Shown here piece by piece: positions 45,551-58,700 of a stretch of 64,000 nt of DNA. The notes under the pieces were generated by a model. That model worked only from the letters and a program-made list of their open reading frames with translations. It had not been told where the DNA came from and did not search any database. Source of the stretch: Panicum virgatum. Lineage: Eukaryota > Streptophyta > Magnoliopsida > Poales > Poaceae. The translations under genes were made by a program, and so were the position numbers. The stretch covers positions 18,618,782 to 18,682,781 of the forward strand of contig NC_053139.1 of assembly GCF_016808335.1 (NCBI RefSeq), in the 5' to 3' direction. Position 1 is the stretch's first letter, and each line of letters opens with the position of its first letter.

Positions 45551-46646
45551 TTTCCCTACAAAAGTAACTGATCAATTATGAGTCTACAAATATAAATAAG
45601 TATGGCTTAGCTTCATCTGAATTTTCCTAGAATTGCTAGGGATTATAATCCCAAATTCCCACCAAGGTTCAAACAAGAAGCACAAAATGGAACTTATTCA
45701 ACAATCAACACACACCTGGTCTTTATCTATCAGCAGAAACAATCACCCCCCTTATCCAATATAGGTTCATGCAGAAATAAAACTCAGGATTGTCTTCATC
45801 GGCTTATCATATGATCATTAGGTCAGTAGCACAGCAAGGCAACTAAGAACTGGTGCTACTAAGAAGCACAAGGCCAATATCTGAATATCTTAAAGAGTAA
45901 ATAGGCAGGTAAACACCTTTACACTTCTACCTATTCATACCAATTGTGCTCAGTATCACTGGAACGCACCAACAAGTATTCAGTTACCAAGAAGATTCAG
46001 AGATAATTTTTATCCCCAATCCGAATCTGATTCACATTACACGAAACAAAGTAGGAACCTTTTTTTGCACATTGTTGCACTCACAATTTCTACTATCAAG
46101 ATTTGGATCTCCAAATGAACAGAATATAGACATTGTAATCTTATTTGATATAGAACAGATAAGATTTGGATAACCAATTGTCTACTCATCATTACAATGT
46201 CTATATAAACTTGATATGTATTTGTTCGCAGTAGTACATATGTTCGAACTTTATTAAAAAATATTTGAAAAATAAAATTCTCCAAATATAATCAGTGTGG
46301 TCTTATTTTGAAGATCTCCAGCAATCATAATTTAATTTGAATATTCACTCTGGGATTTATAGATTTTTTTTCCGCTTCAAACTTGTGTTGCATGCGGATG
46401 ATGCCATCTTTTGTCTTTTCTATATGCATGCGCATGTTCTTCTTCTAGGTCAGATTTATTGGGCTAGAAAACGGCCCACTAAATATCTTTTGGTTCAAGC
46501 GATGGTGGGAGATCCTATCGCTGGAGAGCTGCAGTTACATTAACAAATTCAGCTGCTGAGCACGAAGCAGTTCATTCAGAAAACATTTTCTCAACTCAAA
46601 ACTCTCCAAGTTTGGGGCTTTGGGAACGAAAGAGAAAGGGCTTTGC
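45551..46646. other. Intergenic or Helitron 5' part, no gene seen
   Basis: Contains an inverted pair of 22 bp (TAATGATGAGTAGACAATTG... near 45303 and its complement near 46175) and a 15-bp pair TATAGACATTGTAAT / ATTACAATGTCTATA at about 46124 and 46191. No coding region supported. Confidence 0.5.
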
Positions 46647-47775
46647 TTACACGGATGAAGAGCCGTTCGAGGACCGGAAGCGAGGTGTGATGGAAGAAAT
46701 AGTACACGCGCTCAGGGAACGACAGAGTATTTCTTCTTCTAGGGAGCCCAGCAGCAGCTGCAGCTCTTGGAGGTTGGGCATGTCTACATACGTGTCCTCA
46801 GCGCCGCTGACATGCGCATAAGGAAGATGATCGAAGCGGTCATCATCATCCGAGTCCATGGAAAGCCTCGGCACCACCAAGCCGACGGAGCAGAGCGTCA
46901 AGATCCGGGGGTGCGGGACGAGGTACACGAAGGGGTAATAGTGGTCGTGGTTCCGGTCCAAGGTGTCGAGGTCGGCCATGTGCGAGAGGTACACGTCGCG
47001 CAGCGCCGGCGCGGGGGCGAACTCGACGGCAACGGACTCACACCAGTCGGCGGTGCTCAGGATGACGTCGCCGTACAGGACGAACGACTCGAGCGCGGGC
47101 GCGGCGACCCGGAGATCGCGCACGGCCCGGCAGCCCAGGAGCTCCAGCGCCCGCAGCCGCTAGCTGGCGACGCGCACCGCGGCGAAGAGGGGGCAGCACC
47201 GCAGGCTCAGGGACTCGAGCGCGCGGCAGGTGCCGAGCACGCCCCGGAGCGCCTCGTCGGTGACGTCGGTGTGGCTGAGGGAGAGCGAGCGGAGGCCGGC
47301 AAGCCCGGCCGCGGGGAGCGTGACGGCGCAGAGGCTGAGCCGGCCGAGCGCGAGCCGCTCCAGCGAGCTCCTGGCATGGAACAGGTCGCCGGGTAGATCG
47401 AGGAACGCGGCGGCGGCGTCAGGTCCACCTCCACCTCCCTGGCGCCCCTGGCCACCGCGGCCGCGATCCACCCGATGACGTCCCGCGCGAACGCGCCGGC
47501 GCCGGGCCCCGGCGGGGACACTAGCGCCACGCGGAGCGCGTCGAGCGGCGCGCCGCGCTCGGCGTGGAGCCGGAGGCAGCGACCCACCGTGGCCGCTGCC
47601 CGCGGGCGAAGTCCCGGTCGGTGAAGTCGAGAACCCGGGAGTCGGCGAGCGCGCGGATCCACTGGGGCACCCACCGCCGGGAGAGGGCGCTGGTGCGGGC
47701 GGCGTGCTTGAGCGGGAGGTCGCGGAGGATGGAGTGGAGGAGGTCGTCGGGGAGGCTGCTCAGCCGGTCCTCCAT
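46647..47775 (-). pseudogene. F-box/LRR protein gene, broken by two frame changes and a stop
   Basis: Starts MEDRLSSLPDDLLHSILRDL, followed by PLKHAARTSALSRRWVPQW, a clear F-box. The frame shifts near 47570-47580 and again near 47410-47430. The LRR part then reads SSLERLALGRLSLCAVTLPA, LRSLSLSHTDVTDEALRGVL and ALESLSLRCCPLFAAVRVAS to an in-frame TAG near 47162. The same frame resumes with LRALELLGCRAVRDLRVAAP to the natural end at 46647. Grass F-box/LRR genes of this type act as substrate adaptors of SCF ubiquitin ligases. The three lesions and no evident rescue argue for a recent pseudogene; sequencing errors in the GC-rich stretch remain possible for the two frame changes. Confidence 0.85.
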
Positions 47776-47953
47776 GGCTCCGCTGCAGGTGGTCGATCGG
47801 GTGCGATTCCACGTCAGTAGGCGGTGCGAGGTCGATAGGTGTTAAGGTTTAGCTGAGACTGGAGAGCAAATTCCCTCAATATCATCAAAAATTTAATTCA
47901 TCCCCTCAATGCTATTAGACCCTCAATGCCATCAAATGACATTCAAGGGATTA

Positions 47954-48184
47954 GGCTGTGTTTTGTTCGCGAAAAAGTTTGAATTTTGATATTGTAGCAT
48001 ATTTGGTTGTTACTTGACAAATAATGTCTAATTAATAACTAATTATGATTAAAAGATTCATCTCATACTAATTAGTTAGACTGTGTAATTAGTAATTTTT
48101 TAACTATATTTAATAATTTATACATGTGTCTAAAGATTTGATGTGATGGGTACAGTAGAAAATTTTTTGAAACTAAACATGACC
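47954..48184. mobile_element. PIF/Tourist-like MITE (231 bp), TTA TSD
   Basis: Ends GGCTGTGTTTTGTTC and GAAACTAAACATGACC (imperfect inverted repeats) are flanked by TTA at 47951-47953 and 48185-48187. The internal TACATGTGTCTAAAGATTTG is characteristic of a high-copy grass MITE family. Confidence 0.82.
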
Positions 48185-48348
48185 TTATTTAAAATTGGTA
48201 ATGACTTCTTTGCAACCGGCCGTATTGTTGTCGATTGGAACAACCGACTCAATCCATCAACATCCAACAAAACATTTAATTGGAACTGTTCCCATTCCTC
48301 TACGCCCCCTAATGCCCACCCACGCCTCCCCCTCCGCCTGCCCCTTCC

Positions 48349-48716
48349 TTGGCAGATCCGCCTATGCCGCCCTCAAGGGCCCGTGCCCCACCACATCTGC
48401 GCTGCCGCAAGCCCTCGCCCCCGCCGCCGACCGTCGTCGCGATGACACCGCAGCTCCTCGCCTCCGTCGTCGAGGCTGTCGGCGGGGAGGACCGCATCGC
48501 CGGCCTCCCCAAGGAGCTCCTCACACTCGTCTTCGGCATGCTCGGCTCCAGCAACTGCAAGCACTGCTCCCTCGTCTGCTGCCGCTGGCTCGCCATCAAG
48601 GCCGCCTCCCGCCTCCGCCTCGTGCTCGACGCCCGGGTGCCACTCCTTTGACGACGAAGCACTCCCCGCGCTCCTCCACTGGTGCGGCTCGCCGGCCTCC
48701 CCGCGCACTCCAGGTG
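48349..48716 (+). pseudogene. F-box domain fragment, unrelated copy
   Basis: In the plus frame from about ATG 48442: MTPQLLASVVEAVGGEDRIA, then GLPKELLTLVFGMLGSSNCK and CSLVCCRWLAIKAASRL, an F-box. The frame breaks near 48650; in the next frame SFDDEALPALLHWCGSPASP continues to a possible donor at 48716 (CAG|GTGTTC). No LRR or other C-terminal exons were recognised downstream, so it is a truncated gene or captured fragment. Confidence 0.7.
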
Positions 48717-49899
48717 TTCCCCCTTCTTCCCTTCACCCCCTCTCCCTCCCCTCTCCCCTCCTCAGATCCATCGCTTGCCGCTGCATAGATCCACCGCCTA
48801 CTGCTGCTCAAATCCACCCATTGCTCCCCTCCCTAGCTAGCTCGAGGACCACCTCCGCATCCTCCTCCCCCTCATCCGGGTGCCTCGCCCCCACAGCTAC
48901 TTCGAGCCCTATGCCCCGTGGCAGGAGGTGGCGGGACAGCAGCCACACGAGCAGGCATTGGGGTTGGTGTACGATGTGGCGAGCGGGACGACGGCCGTGA
49001 TTTGTGAGCTCTGTTCCACTGCGCGTAGGCAAACCAGTGTAGGTGCGTGATGTATGGAGGCAGCTTCTCAAGCACCGTGGTGAAGGCCCACTCACTCCCC
49101 TTCGGCCACAGATGCAGAACTTGCAGATGGGCGAGGGGAGCTTCTTCGTGAGTGCCTTCCCTTTGTTCGTTCTGCATACCAGTAGTTGTTATCTCATCTC
49201 CTCACAATTTCAATGCAAACTTTTCATCTTACAGCATGCTAGTATTACCCTTTGGCTAGAAACGCAGAGCCTGTAGATGTATTGATTTACTATTTTATTT
49301 CCTAATCAATAGGACAAAGGGTGTATGTTGCTCGATTGATCGAGCTGTAGATGGTATTTGTAGATGTTATGCATACTGCACGTGTGTTAGCTTTAATGAT
49401 GATAGTATCTAGGTGTAGCTTATAACTTATTTCTGTTTTTCATTTTCCTGTCATGTTTGCCATAGTTTGGTGGAGCTTTGTATCCTTCAACATTTTATAA
49501 GCAGGAGTCAGGGAGGGTGATATGTTCAAGTGATTATGAGCACGAGCTTGAATTTGCATGGTATACTTCTAGATGCTCCGGGTGTTTTTGATCCTTTTTG
49601 TATTTCAGCTATGAATGCCTATTACATAAAAGTATGCTAGGTGCTAGCTATAGTTTGATAATCCAGCTATATTTGCTAGATTCAGTATACGGAAAATCAT
49701 TCCTAATTGCTAGATGTTTTAGCTTTGATTGGTCAATCAATATGCTGCAAGTTTCTCAAATCATTTTCTGTTAAATCCAGACGCACAAGTGCAGTGTGAA
49801 GAGCCTTTTTAAATTGTCCCTAGATGACTGTAAAGAAAAGGGGTTTCCATACATACTACCATTATATATCCCAGTTCCCTAGATCAGGTTTTAAATACA
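48717..49899. other. No certain gene; one open stretch of unknown origin
   Basis: A plus frame at about 48845-49010 stays open (HSYFEPYAPWQEVAGQQPHE, then ALGLVYDVASGTTAVI) and may be an exon fragment, but I do not recognise it. The remainder is AT-rich and non-coding. Confidence 0.35.
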
Positions 49900-51340
49900 T
49901 GGTTTACTAGGCAATAATATGGTTCTTATTTTATATAATTTTATAATTGTAACAAGGCAAAACAATGTATTTTGTTAGGCAAAATTATAGTTACCAGCTA
50001 GGCAATAATATGAGAGGGAATTTGGAAATATTATGGTTCCTGATTATAAATCAATATACTTCATTAGGCAATAAACTACTTCGGAGCCGCCGCCGGCTCC
50101 TGCTACTTCGGAGCCAAGGGAATCGAGGGTGTTTTCCGCTCCTGCCTCCATCTCGAGGACCATCAAGCGCCTCTATGGCCTCGCTAAATCTGAGCCCATC
50201 AAGGCTATGGATCCGGGGGCAGTCATCAAAGCTGCACTGGGAAGCCGCAGCAGCGGCTTGGAACCATCTCCCGACAGTAAGCACAAGCAGCTGTCCAGCT
50301 GCGAGCTGCAACCTGCAAGCATAAGCAGAGCTATTTGCAATCGTATTGTACATATACACAACATTAAGGTTCTTCACTAACTGATATTTGTTTCTACTCA
50401 CAGTTGTACTATTTTGTGTTAGCATTTTTTAGGAAACTTATGCTAAATCAACTAGCATTTTGGTAAAAACTCATAAGCATTTTAATTGGGTTAGTAATGT
50501 CCTTTTACGATCTCGTATAGGCATTTTAATGTTGGTTCTCAAGAATATTCTACAGAGGCAATAATATTAGTTCCGGTAGGCAATAATATCAGTTTCCATA
50601 AGCAATAATATTGCTCTACCTAGGCATAACAATACAATTTCACAAGAATTGTGTCTGCGGGTGTTTTATAAACCGTAGCTTTAATTTTGATGTTTCTATT
50701 TGGTAGCTTGCTGAGCCTCCTTTACCGTCAACACTAGGGAACACATATATGTGATCCTCGTGATGGCGGTCCACCACTGGGGGGAGAATGCTTGTACAAT
50801 TGTACCCTTGAGGACATAGCTGGGGAGGAAAAGAAGCGACTGCTCCCGAAAGGTGCAAATCTTATGCCTTTTCTTTTTCCCCTCTGTAGTATCTGTTAAA
50901 AAAAACCCAAACTGACTTGATGACTGTTATAGAGATGGAACTTTTGCTATCTCCATGTGTTGTTGACTTCTGTTTTGTATGTTATTGGAGCCATTTGACA
51001 GGCACCGGGAAAAACAGTAGTGTGGTTTAGAAAAGCTCTAGCCGTTGAACCTGTCAAGTGCAATCTGCGGCTCAGTGGGTGCTCAGCTTGTGGTCATGAT
51101 GGAGGTGTGTACAGCTCCCCCATGCGTATGTTGAAGGTAATACATCGTTACGATGAGTCATTTTCTCAATCTTGCTTTCTGACTGCCTGACTATGTTGTC
51201 ATATGAACCTGTTTATCTAAGGGTCTTATTTTGCTAAATGATATTTTAATCAGTGAGCTAGGCAACCTAGTGCATTATCTAGCCAATTCTTCTGATTTCA
51301 TGTATGCAACTCAATGCATTTATCTAGGCAATTATACTAA
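49900..51340 (+). other. Exon-like pieces among TAGGCAATAATAT repeats, unclassified
   Basis: Plus-strand exon-like segments: about 50085-50340 (SRTIKRLYGLAKSEPIKAMD), about 50707-50852 (GGECLYNCTLEDIAGEEKKR, with an upstream frame change, donor AAAG|GTGC) and 51002-51136 (45 open codons from ACAG|GCACC to GAAG|GTAA, including APGKTVVWFRKALAVEP). I do not recognise the protein. Between them AGGCAATAATAT or close variants occur at about 49910, 50010, 50065, 50555, 50577, 50602 and AGGCAA pieces near 51260 and 51325. It is either a decayed gene with a repeat-derived intron or a gene-carrying transposon. Confidence 0.35.
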
Positions 51341-52774
51341 TCTTAAAAAAAAGTTCAAGCAACATTTGTTTACCGAAGTATTCAGACTTGGTGATGTTTT
51401 ACTCCTGATACTAACTGCACTTGCTACTCTTTCACTAATTTGTGTTCCTTTCCTCCTTTTAGTCCTCCAAAAGTGTGTTCATAAGTTGGTTGATGTACTT
51501 TTCTTTTCTGCCTGCAAGTTTCTTCAGCAGATCAACACTATAACATGCTCTACATCTGTAAGGCTGCTAACATTTTTTTATATCCAGAGTTTAATTAGAG
51601 TTTTCAATTTTTGATCCATAGTGAAATAAAGACTTTCCTTTTTTATTACAGATTTGGTGTTTGGTGATCAGAAAGTTCATTAGATCATCATCAGCAGCAG
51701 TTTAGTTGCACCTCAACCTAGCTTGATTTTATTCATGTGTAATTTGATATTAGTTGTAGTACCTCCAATCTTTTTGTTTGGTGGTAGTTTTAATCATCGG
51801 CTGTAATCAGCAGTACAACAGTTGAGGCAATCATGATTTGTATGTGGTAGTAGTTTTGAAACTATGTGAATATTTGGAATTTAGATGAGGTGAAACTTTG
51901 TAAATGTTCTAATTTGCTTTCAGATTTTCATAATTTTGCTTATGAGGTTTCAAAAGTTGCTTTTGTCATTGCAAATTTTGAAACATCTAGAAGCAAGCAA
52001 ATTAGGAGAGGGACGGTGCCACAGTGGTACAGGTCTGATTTTTTGGTGAAAACATTAATCATGACTGGTGCCAACTATTTTTTTCTCCTGATCTAGCAGT
52101 TCTTTGCCAAATAAGAAAAAAAAGCTAGTAACCCGCTTATCTAAAAAGGGGCTGTACGTTAGCCAACCCCTTTAAAATTTCAATGGCATTTAGAGAATTT
52201 ATTCGAGACTGGAACGGGAGGAGGTTTGCGGTCTGGGAGGTAGTTGCTCCAGCTTTGGAGTAAGCAGCTCTCGGTTCGAAATCCTTCGTTCCAAACGGAC
52301 ATAGTGAATGCAGAACTGAACCAGCATGCGATGATGCAGAGAGCTGGTGCCTGTGGCACACTGATTGCTGAGGGATGTCCCTTCTTTCCCGAACTCTAGC
52401 AAAACGATGCTACAATGAGCGAGTGAACCGGGAGCAGTTTACCTCAAGATCAGCAGGCTATGCACGGTCTGCCGTTTCCGACATGCATGATTAACTTAGT
52501 TAGCAATGGCATGGTTTCCAAATAGGAAAATAGGCTTTCAGAAATCAGAACTCAAGGGGCATGTCGTTGCTTGCGGTACACACCATGCAACGGGCTCTCC
52601 TAACTCCCAAGTATCATCCCGCAAACACCACCTACCACTCGAGAAATATATGTTATGCATCAACAAAATTGAGATCCAGGGACGCACGAAGGAACTACAG
52701 ACCCATATTTCCGGCACAGCTCCGCAGCAGCTGATAGTTCAAGGGAAATTGATCTCCTGGCCAAGACGACACTA
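51341..52774. other. Intergenic and 3' UTR of the RPA34.5-like gene
   Basis: No supported gene between 51341 and about 52440. The last few hundred bases probably belong to the 3' UTR of the minus-strand gene ending at 52775. Confidence 0.5.
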
Positions 52775-55700
52775 CTACTCCACGATCTTAACCTTTTTCT
52801 TCTTCGATTTCTCCGATGACGACTGTGGCACCTCCGAAGTCGTGTTGCTCTGCACGGCATGCGCCTGAGATCCTTGGGAGGCCTTGCCTGACATGCATGT
52901 TTGAGTGCCCCAGGCTGCTTTCATCCTTTCTCTTCTGCTTGTGTTTGGGAGTCGGCTCTGCGCTCCATTGGCCCAGTGAATTGAACGGGCCGAGCCTTGG
53001 CTGCTCCGGTTCTTCGATGCACTAGTGAATCGAGACTTAGTCTTCCTAGAAGAACCTGGGAGGCCACAAGAGAATCGCAGTTCAATCAGATGTCTCTTTC
53101 TCGTGGTTATAATGATTGAGTGGCAAACGGGCCATTAAGTAAACTGACAGCATTTTGTTTGAGGGATGCAAGTTATTGGCAAAAATGCATTTCATCATGA
53201 GTGAACTCAAAAATACACCTGAATAAGTTATTAAATCTTATGGGGCTATTCTTACTTAATCAACTTTCACTGGTGACCTCCCATCTCATGGTAAAATTAG
53301 ACCAGATGTTTAAAATTAGCACCCACACAAATAAAAAAATAAGGTTACACCATATGCCTGTAAGGTTACTAACATAGATGACATGCACTTGGACCGACTT
53401 GTCTTTCCTCTGTTGAATAGTTATGAACTTCCAAAAATATAAGTCCGTGAACAGGAAACCAAGCAATTGCATGATTTAACTGCCAGGAATTACCCCCAAT
53501 CTAGGGATTTAGACTAGTATTATCCATCAGTAACATTGTATCCTACCTAACTTGGCTACAATGATAACAGTGGAAAGTGGAATTGATGAAAAAAAAATTA
53601 CCTGCAGATATCTTACTGCTAGGAGTAAGACCCCCAAAATTTGGTTTAACTAATTCCTCAGGTTCAGGATAACGAACTAAGCAAACTCGCTGTGATATCT
53701 TCCCCACTGTATTTTTTTGTCAGTCAACAAATTTGCATATAAAAACATAAAATATGAATAGCAGATGAGAAAGCTAAGACAGAACACTACTTCAGAGTTT
53801 ACACAAATTTAGAAAGTAGTGCCTGCAAGACAAGAGAAGGTGATGGATATTTTTCCTCCTTCACCAAAACCCTTATGATTTTAAGCAGAGTTTGCTTATC
53901 TTTAAATATGAAACAAAATAAATATATTTGCTGCAGGCTTGACAACCAACCGTTAAAAAGAGATTTTTTTAAAAAACAAAAAGAGAGTATTTATTTAGCC
54001 TAATTCTTTCTTGTTTCGCACAGTTGAATGATAGCTACAACGCCACCTTGTTTTCATGATCGAACTGTCATGCAGGAAATAACACTGATTCACCAGAACA
54101 CTAAGCAACAGTCCAGAAGAGAGATTCTTCATTGTTGGCACTAGGCTGGGATACGGTCCAACTTCTACAGTTCATCTTCATCCCAATATAGTTTCTGCAT
54201 GGCAGTTGGTTTCCTTTACTAAACCCAGAGCTACAAGTGAATAATATCTCTGAATTTGACATTTGGAAATAAACTTTCAGAGATGGGAACCATGTCCTGC
54301 TTCTTCTCTTCTCATTTCAGTATTTCCCTTATAGATTCCCTTATAGATCAAAGCAACCCAAACTGACAAGTTGAAGTACATGTCAAAATAACAGACTAAG
54401 AAACATTGTCAAAAAAACCAAATATGAGACTACAAACTATCATGAAGCAGAAGGCTCATTATATTGTTAACATTATTCATGAACCGGTAACTTGAGATTG
54501 GGCACGCCGGCAGCGGCTGCGCCCAAAGCCCTGGAGTTAGATGACGATCTCTCCTGATAATTTTTACTTGATTCCAAATAGATGCACAACCTCTACTTAT
54601 ATAGAACTTAAACCAACCCAAACCCTGATGGCTTAATACCGCCAGCGCTACAGTACCACGCTATAGTAATGGGCTGGACTATTATCCAAGCCCAAAGGGC
54701 CCGACTAATTGCCCATGACATTAGCAAATGGGAAGAAGTAATAGCAAGGGATTCTATCTAATGATCGCTAGCTTAGGGGTCTCCCAACCCATCAAACAAT
54801 AATGGCCTGAAAAACTAACACATTAAACCGAATATGAAGATATATACAGCAGCATTTTTAGCAAGATTCCTATCTCGAGAAAGGGGTAAAATAATATATG
54901 AAATCCCACACAATTAAAATAAAGAGTTAAATTCCACCATACCAGGTTTTATTTCTGATCCTGATGGTTGAAAGATAGTTGCATCTGGCTGCTGGGCCTT
55001 ATAGCTGACAAGCTCATAAGATTTCCCTGAAAAATGTAAGTGTGTTAGCTGCAGCCTGTAACTGATATTTTCATTGTGAAAAAATTGAGTAGTTCTTTCC
55101 CACAAAAATTGGACTATGATGTTTGGCATGTGCTGTTTCTAGCTTCAACTGAGAAATTAATGAGTTAACAGTACATTACATGATAAAGCTGGCATTTCAT
55201 TTCAATGATCGAACTTATGAATATTGGTAATGGTACCACCTTATTTTCATAAACTAAATTGTAAGTCATACATCTTGATTTCAATTTATGACCCAAAGAA
55301 CCCGTAAACTAGTAGTTCGTTCCCTAAAGATTAAACAAGAAAATTGGTAGAATAAGAACTTCACTGTGACTAAAACTCAATGCTTAATTCGGGCTACCAA
55401 AAAGAACACCTTAGGAGATTCAGACACAATGTTAGCCATGGAAATACAATGGTTCCACTTAAAGGATGGACACTGATGTCTTTAGTGTAGGATACAAATG
55501 CTATTCGGCAAAAACGCTACGGCCAAAGTAGGAGTGAACAATACTCAAGCGTAGAGTCTCCAAAAAGCTCAAAAGCTATTAAGACATGTAACCATCGAGT
55601 CAAAGCAATTTCACCATAGTCCCATGTAATCACCAAGTCAAAGCAACTTCACTATAGCCCATGCCAGTTATGTTACCTGAGGAACTCTCCAAATTGCCCA

Positions 55701-58700
55701 AGTTTCCATCCTTGTGCAGCTGAAGAGAAAACTCTTTACCATGAAAATCAGAAACATCTAACTGCATCGTTGTACAGAAAACATTAAGATGTCAACAATC
55801 AGCATTGCATCATATTAAGAACACACTACTGGGGTGCAAGAGGTCCAACTTTACCTGATCTTTAGGCCACTGTATTAGCCAAAACTTTGTTGAGTCTGTT
55901 GGCGATATGTCAAGCATGGGTTCTTCTTTGACCTCCTCAAAAGCCGGTCCAGGCTCATAGCTACAGCAGTTGGTGTAAAGTTCAAATGCCAAAGAACAGA
56001 AATGTAGCATCAAAGCATATGAGGTGCCCTCGTGGAAGTATATACATTAATTCCATTCGTGGCAAGCAGGTGTGTATCTACCACAAGTTTAATTAATAGA
56101 AAGGGTTGTTAAACTTTACAGTTCGCCATATGGTAGTTGTCTAGTTGATAGCATTCCAGCTTAGCATCATTCGGGCAGAAATAAGGTAGTACCGAGCAGC
56201 AAAACAATGCTCTGCAATTATAATACTCTTGCTAGGGGTGAAAATGGTCGGGAACAGTCGGAAAAATCCTTTAATCATTCCCGCAACCATATTTTTAATC
56301 ATTCCCGCAACCATATTTTTTGGTCGGGGACGGGAGCGGGAAAGGAAAAGCCGGACAGGAAAACGAATTCGGTATTACGGGGTATCGGGAACGAAATATT
56401 TCGATCGGGAATACGTCGATTACGATCGGGAATCGAGAACTCAAAACGAGAAAATATATGTGACCACTTCATACATGTAGCTTGACAAAATAGTTACAAT
56501 TATGCACAAATTATATGCAAGCAAGATAATATATAACAAGACTACACAGTAACACAAGCATAATCACCCACCGCAGCCTCATCACCAGCACCACGCAATA
56601 GATGATTTTGCTCGTTATTGTTGTCTCTGTTCCTAGCTCAAGTAGCTCTAAGCCTCTGACCTCCAAGTAGTCGGCGCACCTAGCCAAGCTACTTGCCCAT
56701 GTGGGCAGCGGGACCCGCCGGCTGGAATCTAATTTACCAGGCCTGGGTGCTGGGGGCGGCGACGCGGCGGGCGGCGGCAGGCTGGGGCACGGCGGCAGCA
56801 GGCTTGGGGACAGGCAACGGCAAGCCTGGGGGCGGCAGACTCCGGCCACTGCTGGGTGGCGAGAGACGGAGAGCACGGGACATCAGCAGAGAGATGGCTG
56901 GCGCCTGGCGCCTGGCAAGCGGCTGAGCTGCTAGGGTTTGGAGGGGGAAACAGCGGAGGATGCGGGGTCGCGGGCGCTAGCTACTGGACTGGGCCGAGTG
57001 ATGGGGCTGGGCTGAAATGGAGGTTTGCCTCCCCAATACAGGAATATAACTGCGGGAATTTCCCGCGTGAATACAGGAACCGCCAGCACGGACGGGAACA
57101 TACTGTAACATCCAAAAATCCGCTAAATTAAATCGTACGATAATTAGTTTCAAATCGAGTGTCCGTCGTGGAGCTCAAAGTTTCCCTAACTTTTTTTCGG
57201 AACTCTCTCTTTTTCCGCCCGATCTCCCGATCCCTGTTGAACCCAACCCCGACAGCCAAATCCACCGCCCTATTTCTCCCCCGACCCGCGCATCGCGCTC
57301 ACGCGCGCCCAGGCGCCGCGCGTGGCCGACCGAGCGCCGGTTCCGGCGCGAATCCCTCTCCCTCTCCCTCCCTTTTTCTCTCTCCCCTCCTTTTCTTTTT
57401 CTTTTTCCCATTTTCCTTTTTCTTTTCTTCTTTTCTTTTCCTCTCTCCTTCCTTCTTTCTCCCTTCTCCCCTGTCGCGCGCCCGGCCCGCACTCCCTCCT
57501 CCTCTCCCGTGCCGCACGCCCGAGCGCCACTCCCCGCTCCGGCCTGCTCCTGCCCACGCGCGCTCGCCCCGCTCCCGCACCCCCGATCGCTGCTCGCCAC
57601 GCCGCCCAGCCGCGCACGCACCGGCTCAGCACCTCCTGCCCGCGCGCATCCCACACACACGCACGAGCCGCGACGCCGCCATGCGCACGCACACACGCGC
57701 GCGCACACGGGCTAGCCGCTCACACGGCAACGCCGGGCCGCTGCTCGCCGCGCAGCGCGCCGTTGCTCCCCTGCCCCACTGCGCACGCACACTCACCGCT
57801 CCACGCGCTCACGCACACCGTGACACGCCGGCCCGCAACGGGACCGCACGCTGCCGCCGACACCACGCCGTGCTGCCCACCGCCGAGCCCCACCTCGCTG
57901 CAGCCTTCTCGCCGGCCAAGCCCGCCTTGTTGCTGCCGCTTCAACGCCGACGTCGCCTCAGCTACAAGCTTGCTGCTGTTCGTGTTGACTCCGAGCGGCC
58001 GCGGCCACAGTCGCCGGGATTGAAGGCGCCACCGGCCGAGCTCGACTTCTCCGCCTATAAAAGACACCCCGGACCGCCCTCCATCGCCATCCCGAGCTCG
58101 CCAAAGCCATCCTGCTCACCTCCTTCCTCGCTCCTCTGTTTTCTCCACGAACAGAGCCACAGACTCTTCGTCGATCTCTTGATCTCTCCAACCAGGCCAC
58201 CTTGGTTCAATTCCTCTCGAGGTAAGCACCTCCACACCCTGCTAGACCATCCCCAACCCACAGCCTCCCCTCTCCATTCCACCAGTGAGCTCCCCACGAG
58301 CTCGCAGGCCGCCATCCATGGCCGCCCGTGGCCGACCACCTTCCACCCGCTCACCCATGCCCGGAGCCACCAAAGTGGAACCCCCTCTCCCTCCTCTCTC
58401 TTCCCATGCTCTCAGATTCGAGAACCGTGGCTGGAAATGACGTTCTGGAAAAGCTCCGAGAGCTTGAGCCTGCTGCCATGGCGTTGTGGCAGAAAAGAGG
58501 AACGCTAGTTGTGCTGTTGTCTCCTCTGCTCCCCTAAGCATGTGTCGGCATATTTCTATCTGAGTTAAAATCAATGTTGGGCCGTCCAGCCCAAAGGAAT
58601 CACTCACGCCACACAGCCCACGCAGCACCTAAGTCAATATTGTTTTCTATTTTCGGAATAAATAATACCCAATCTTATACCTATAATATCTCACCCATCC

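Noticed and set aside
46767..47396. 209-codon plus-strand frame
   Set aside because: Antisense shadow of the F-box/LRR pseudogene.
52506..52868. 120-codon plus-strand frame
   Set aside because: Antisense to the last exon and 3' UTR of the RPA34.5-like gene; no independent support.
57159..58508. 449-codon plus-strand open frame
   Set aside because: Lies wholly inside the solo LTR; composition-driven low-complexity Pro/Ala/Arg/Ser sequence with no domain, and LTRs of this type commonly show such frames.
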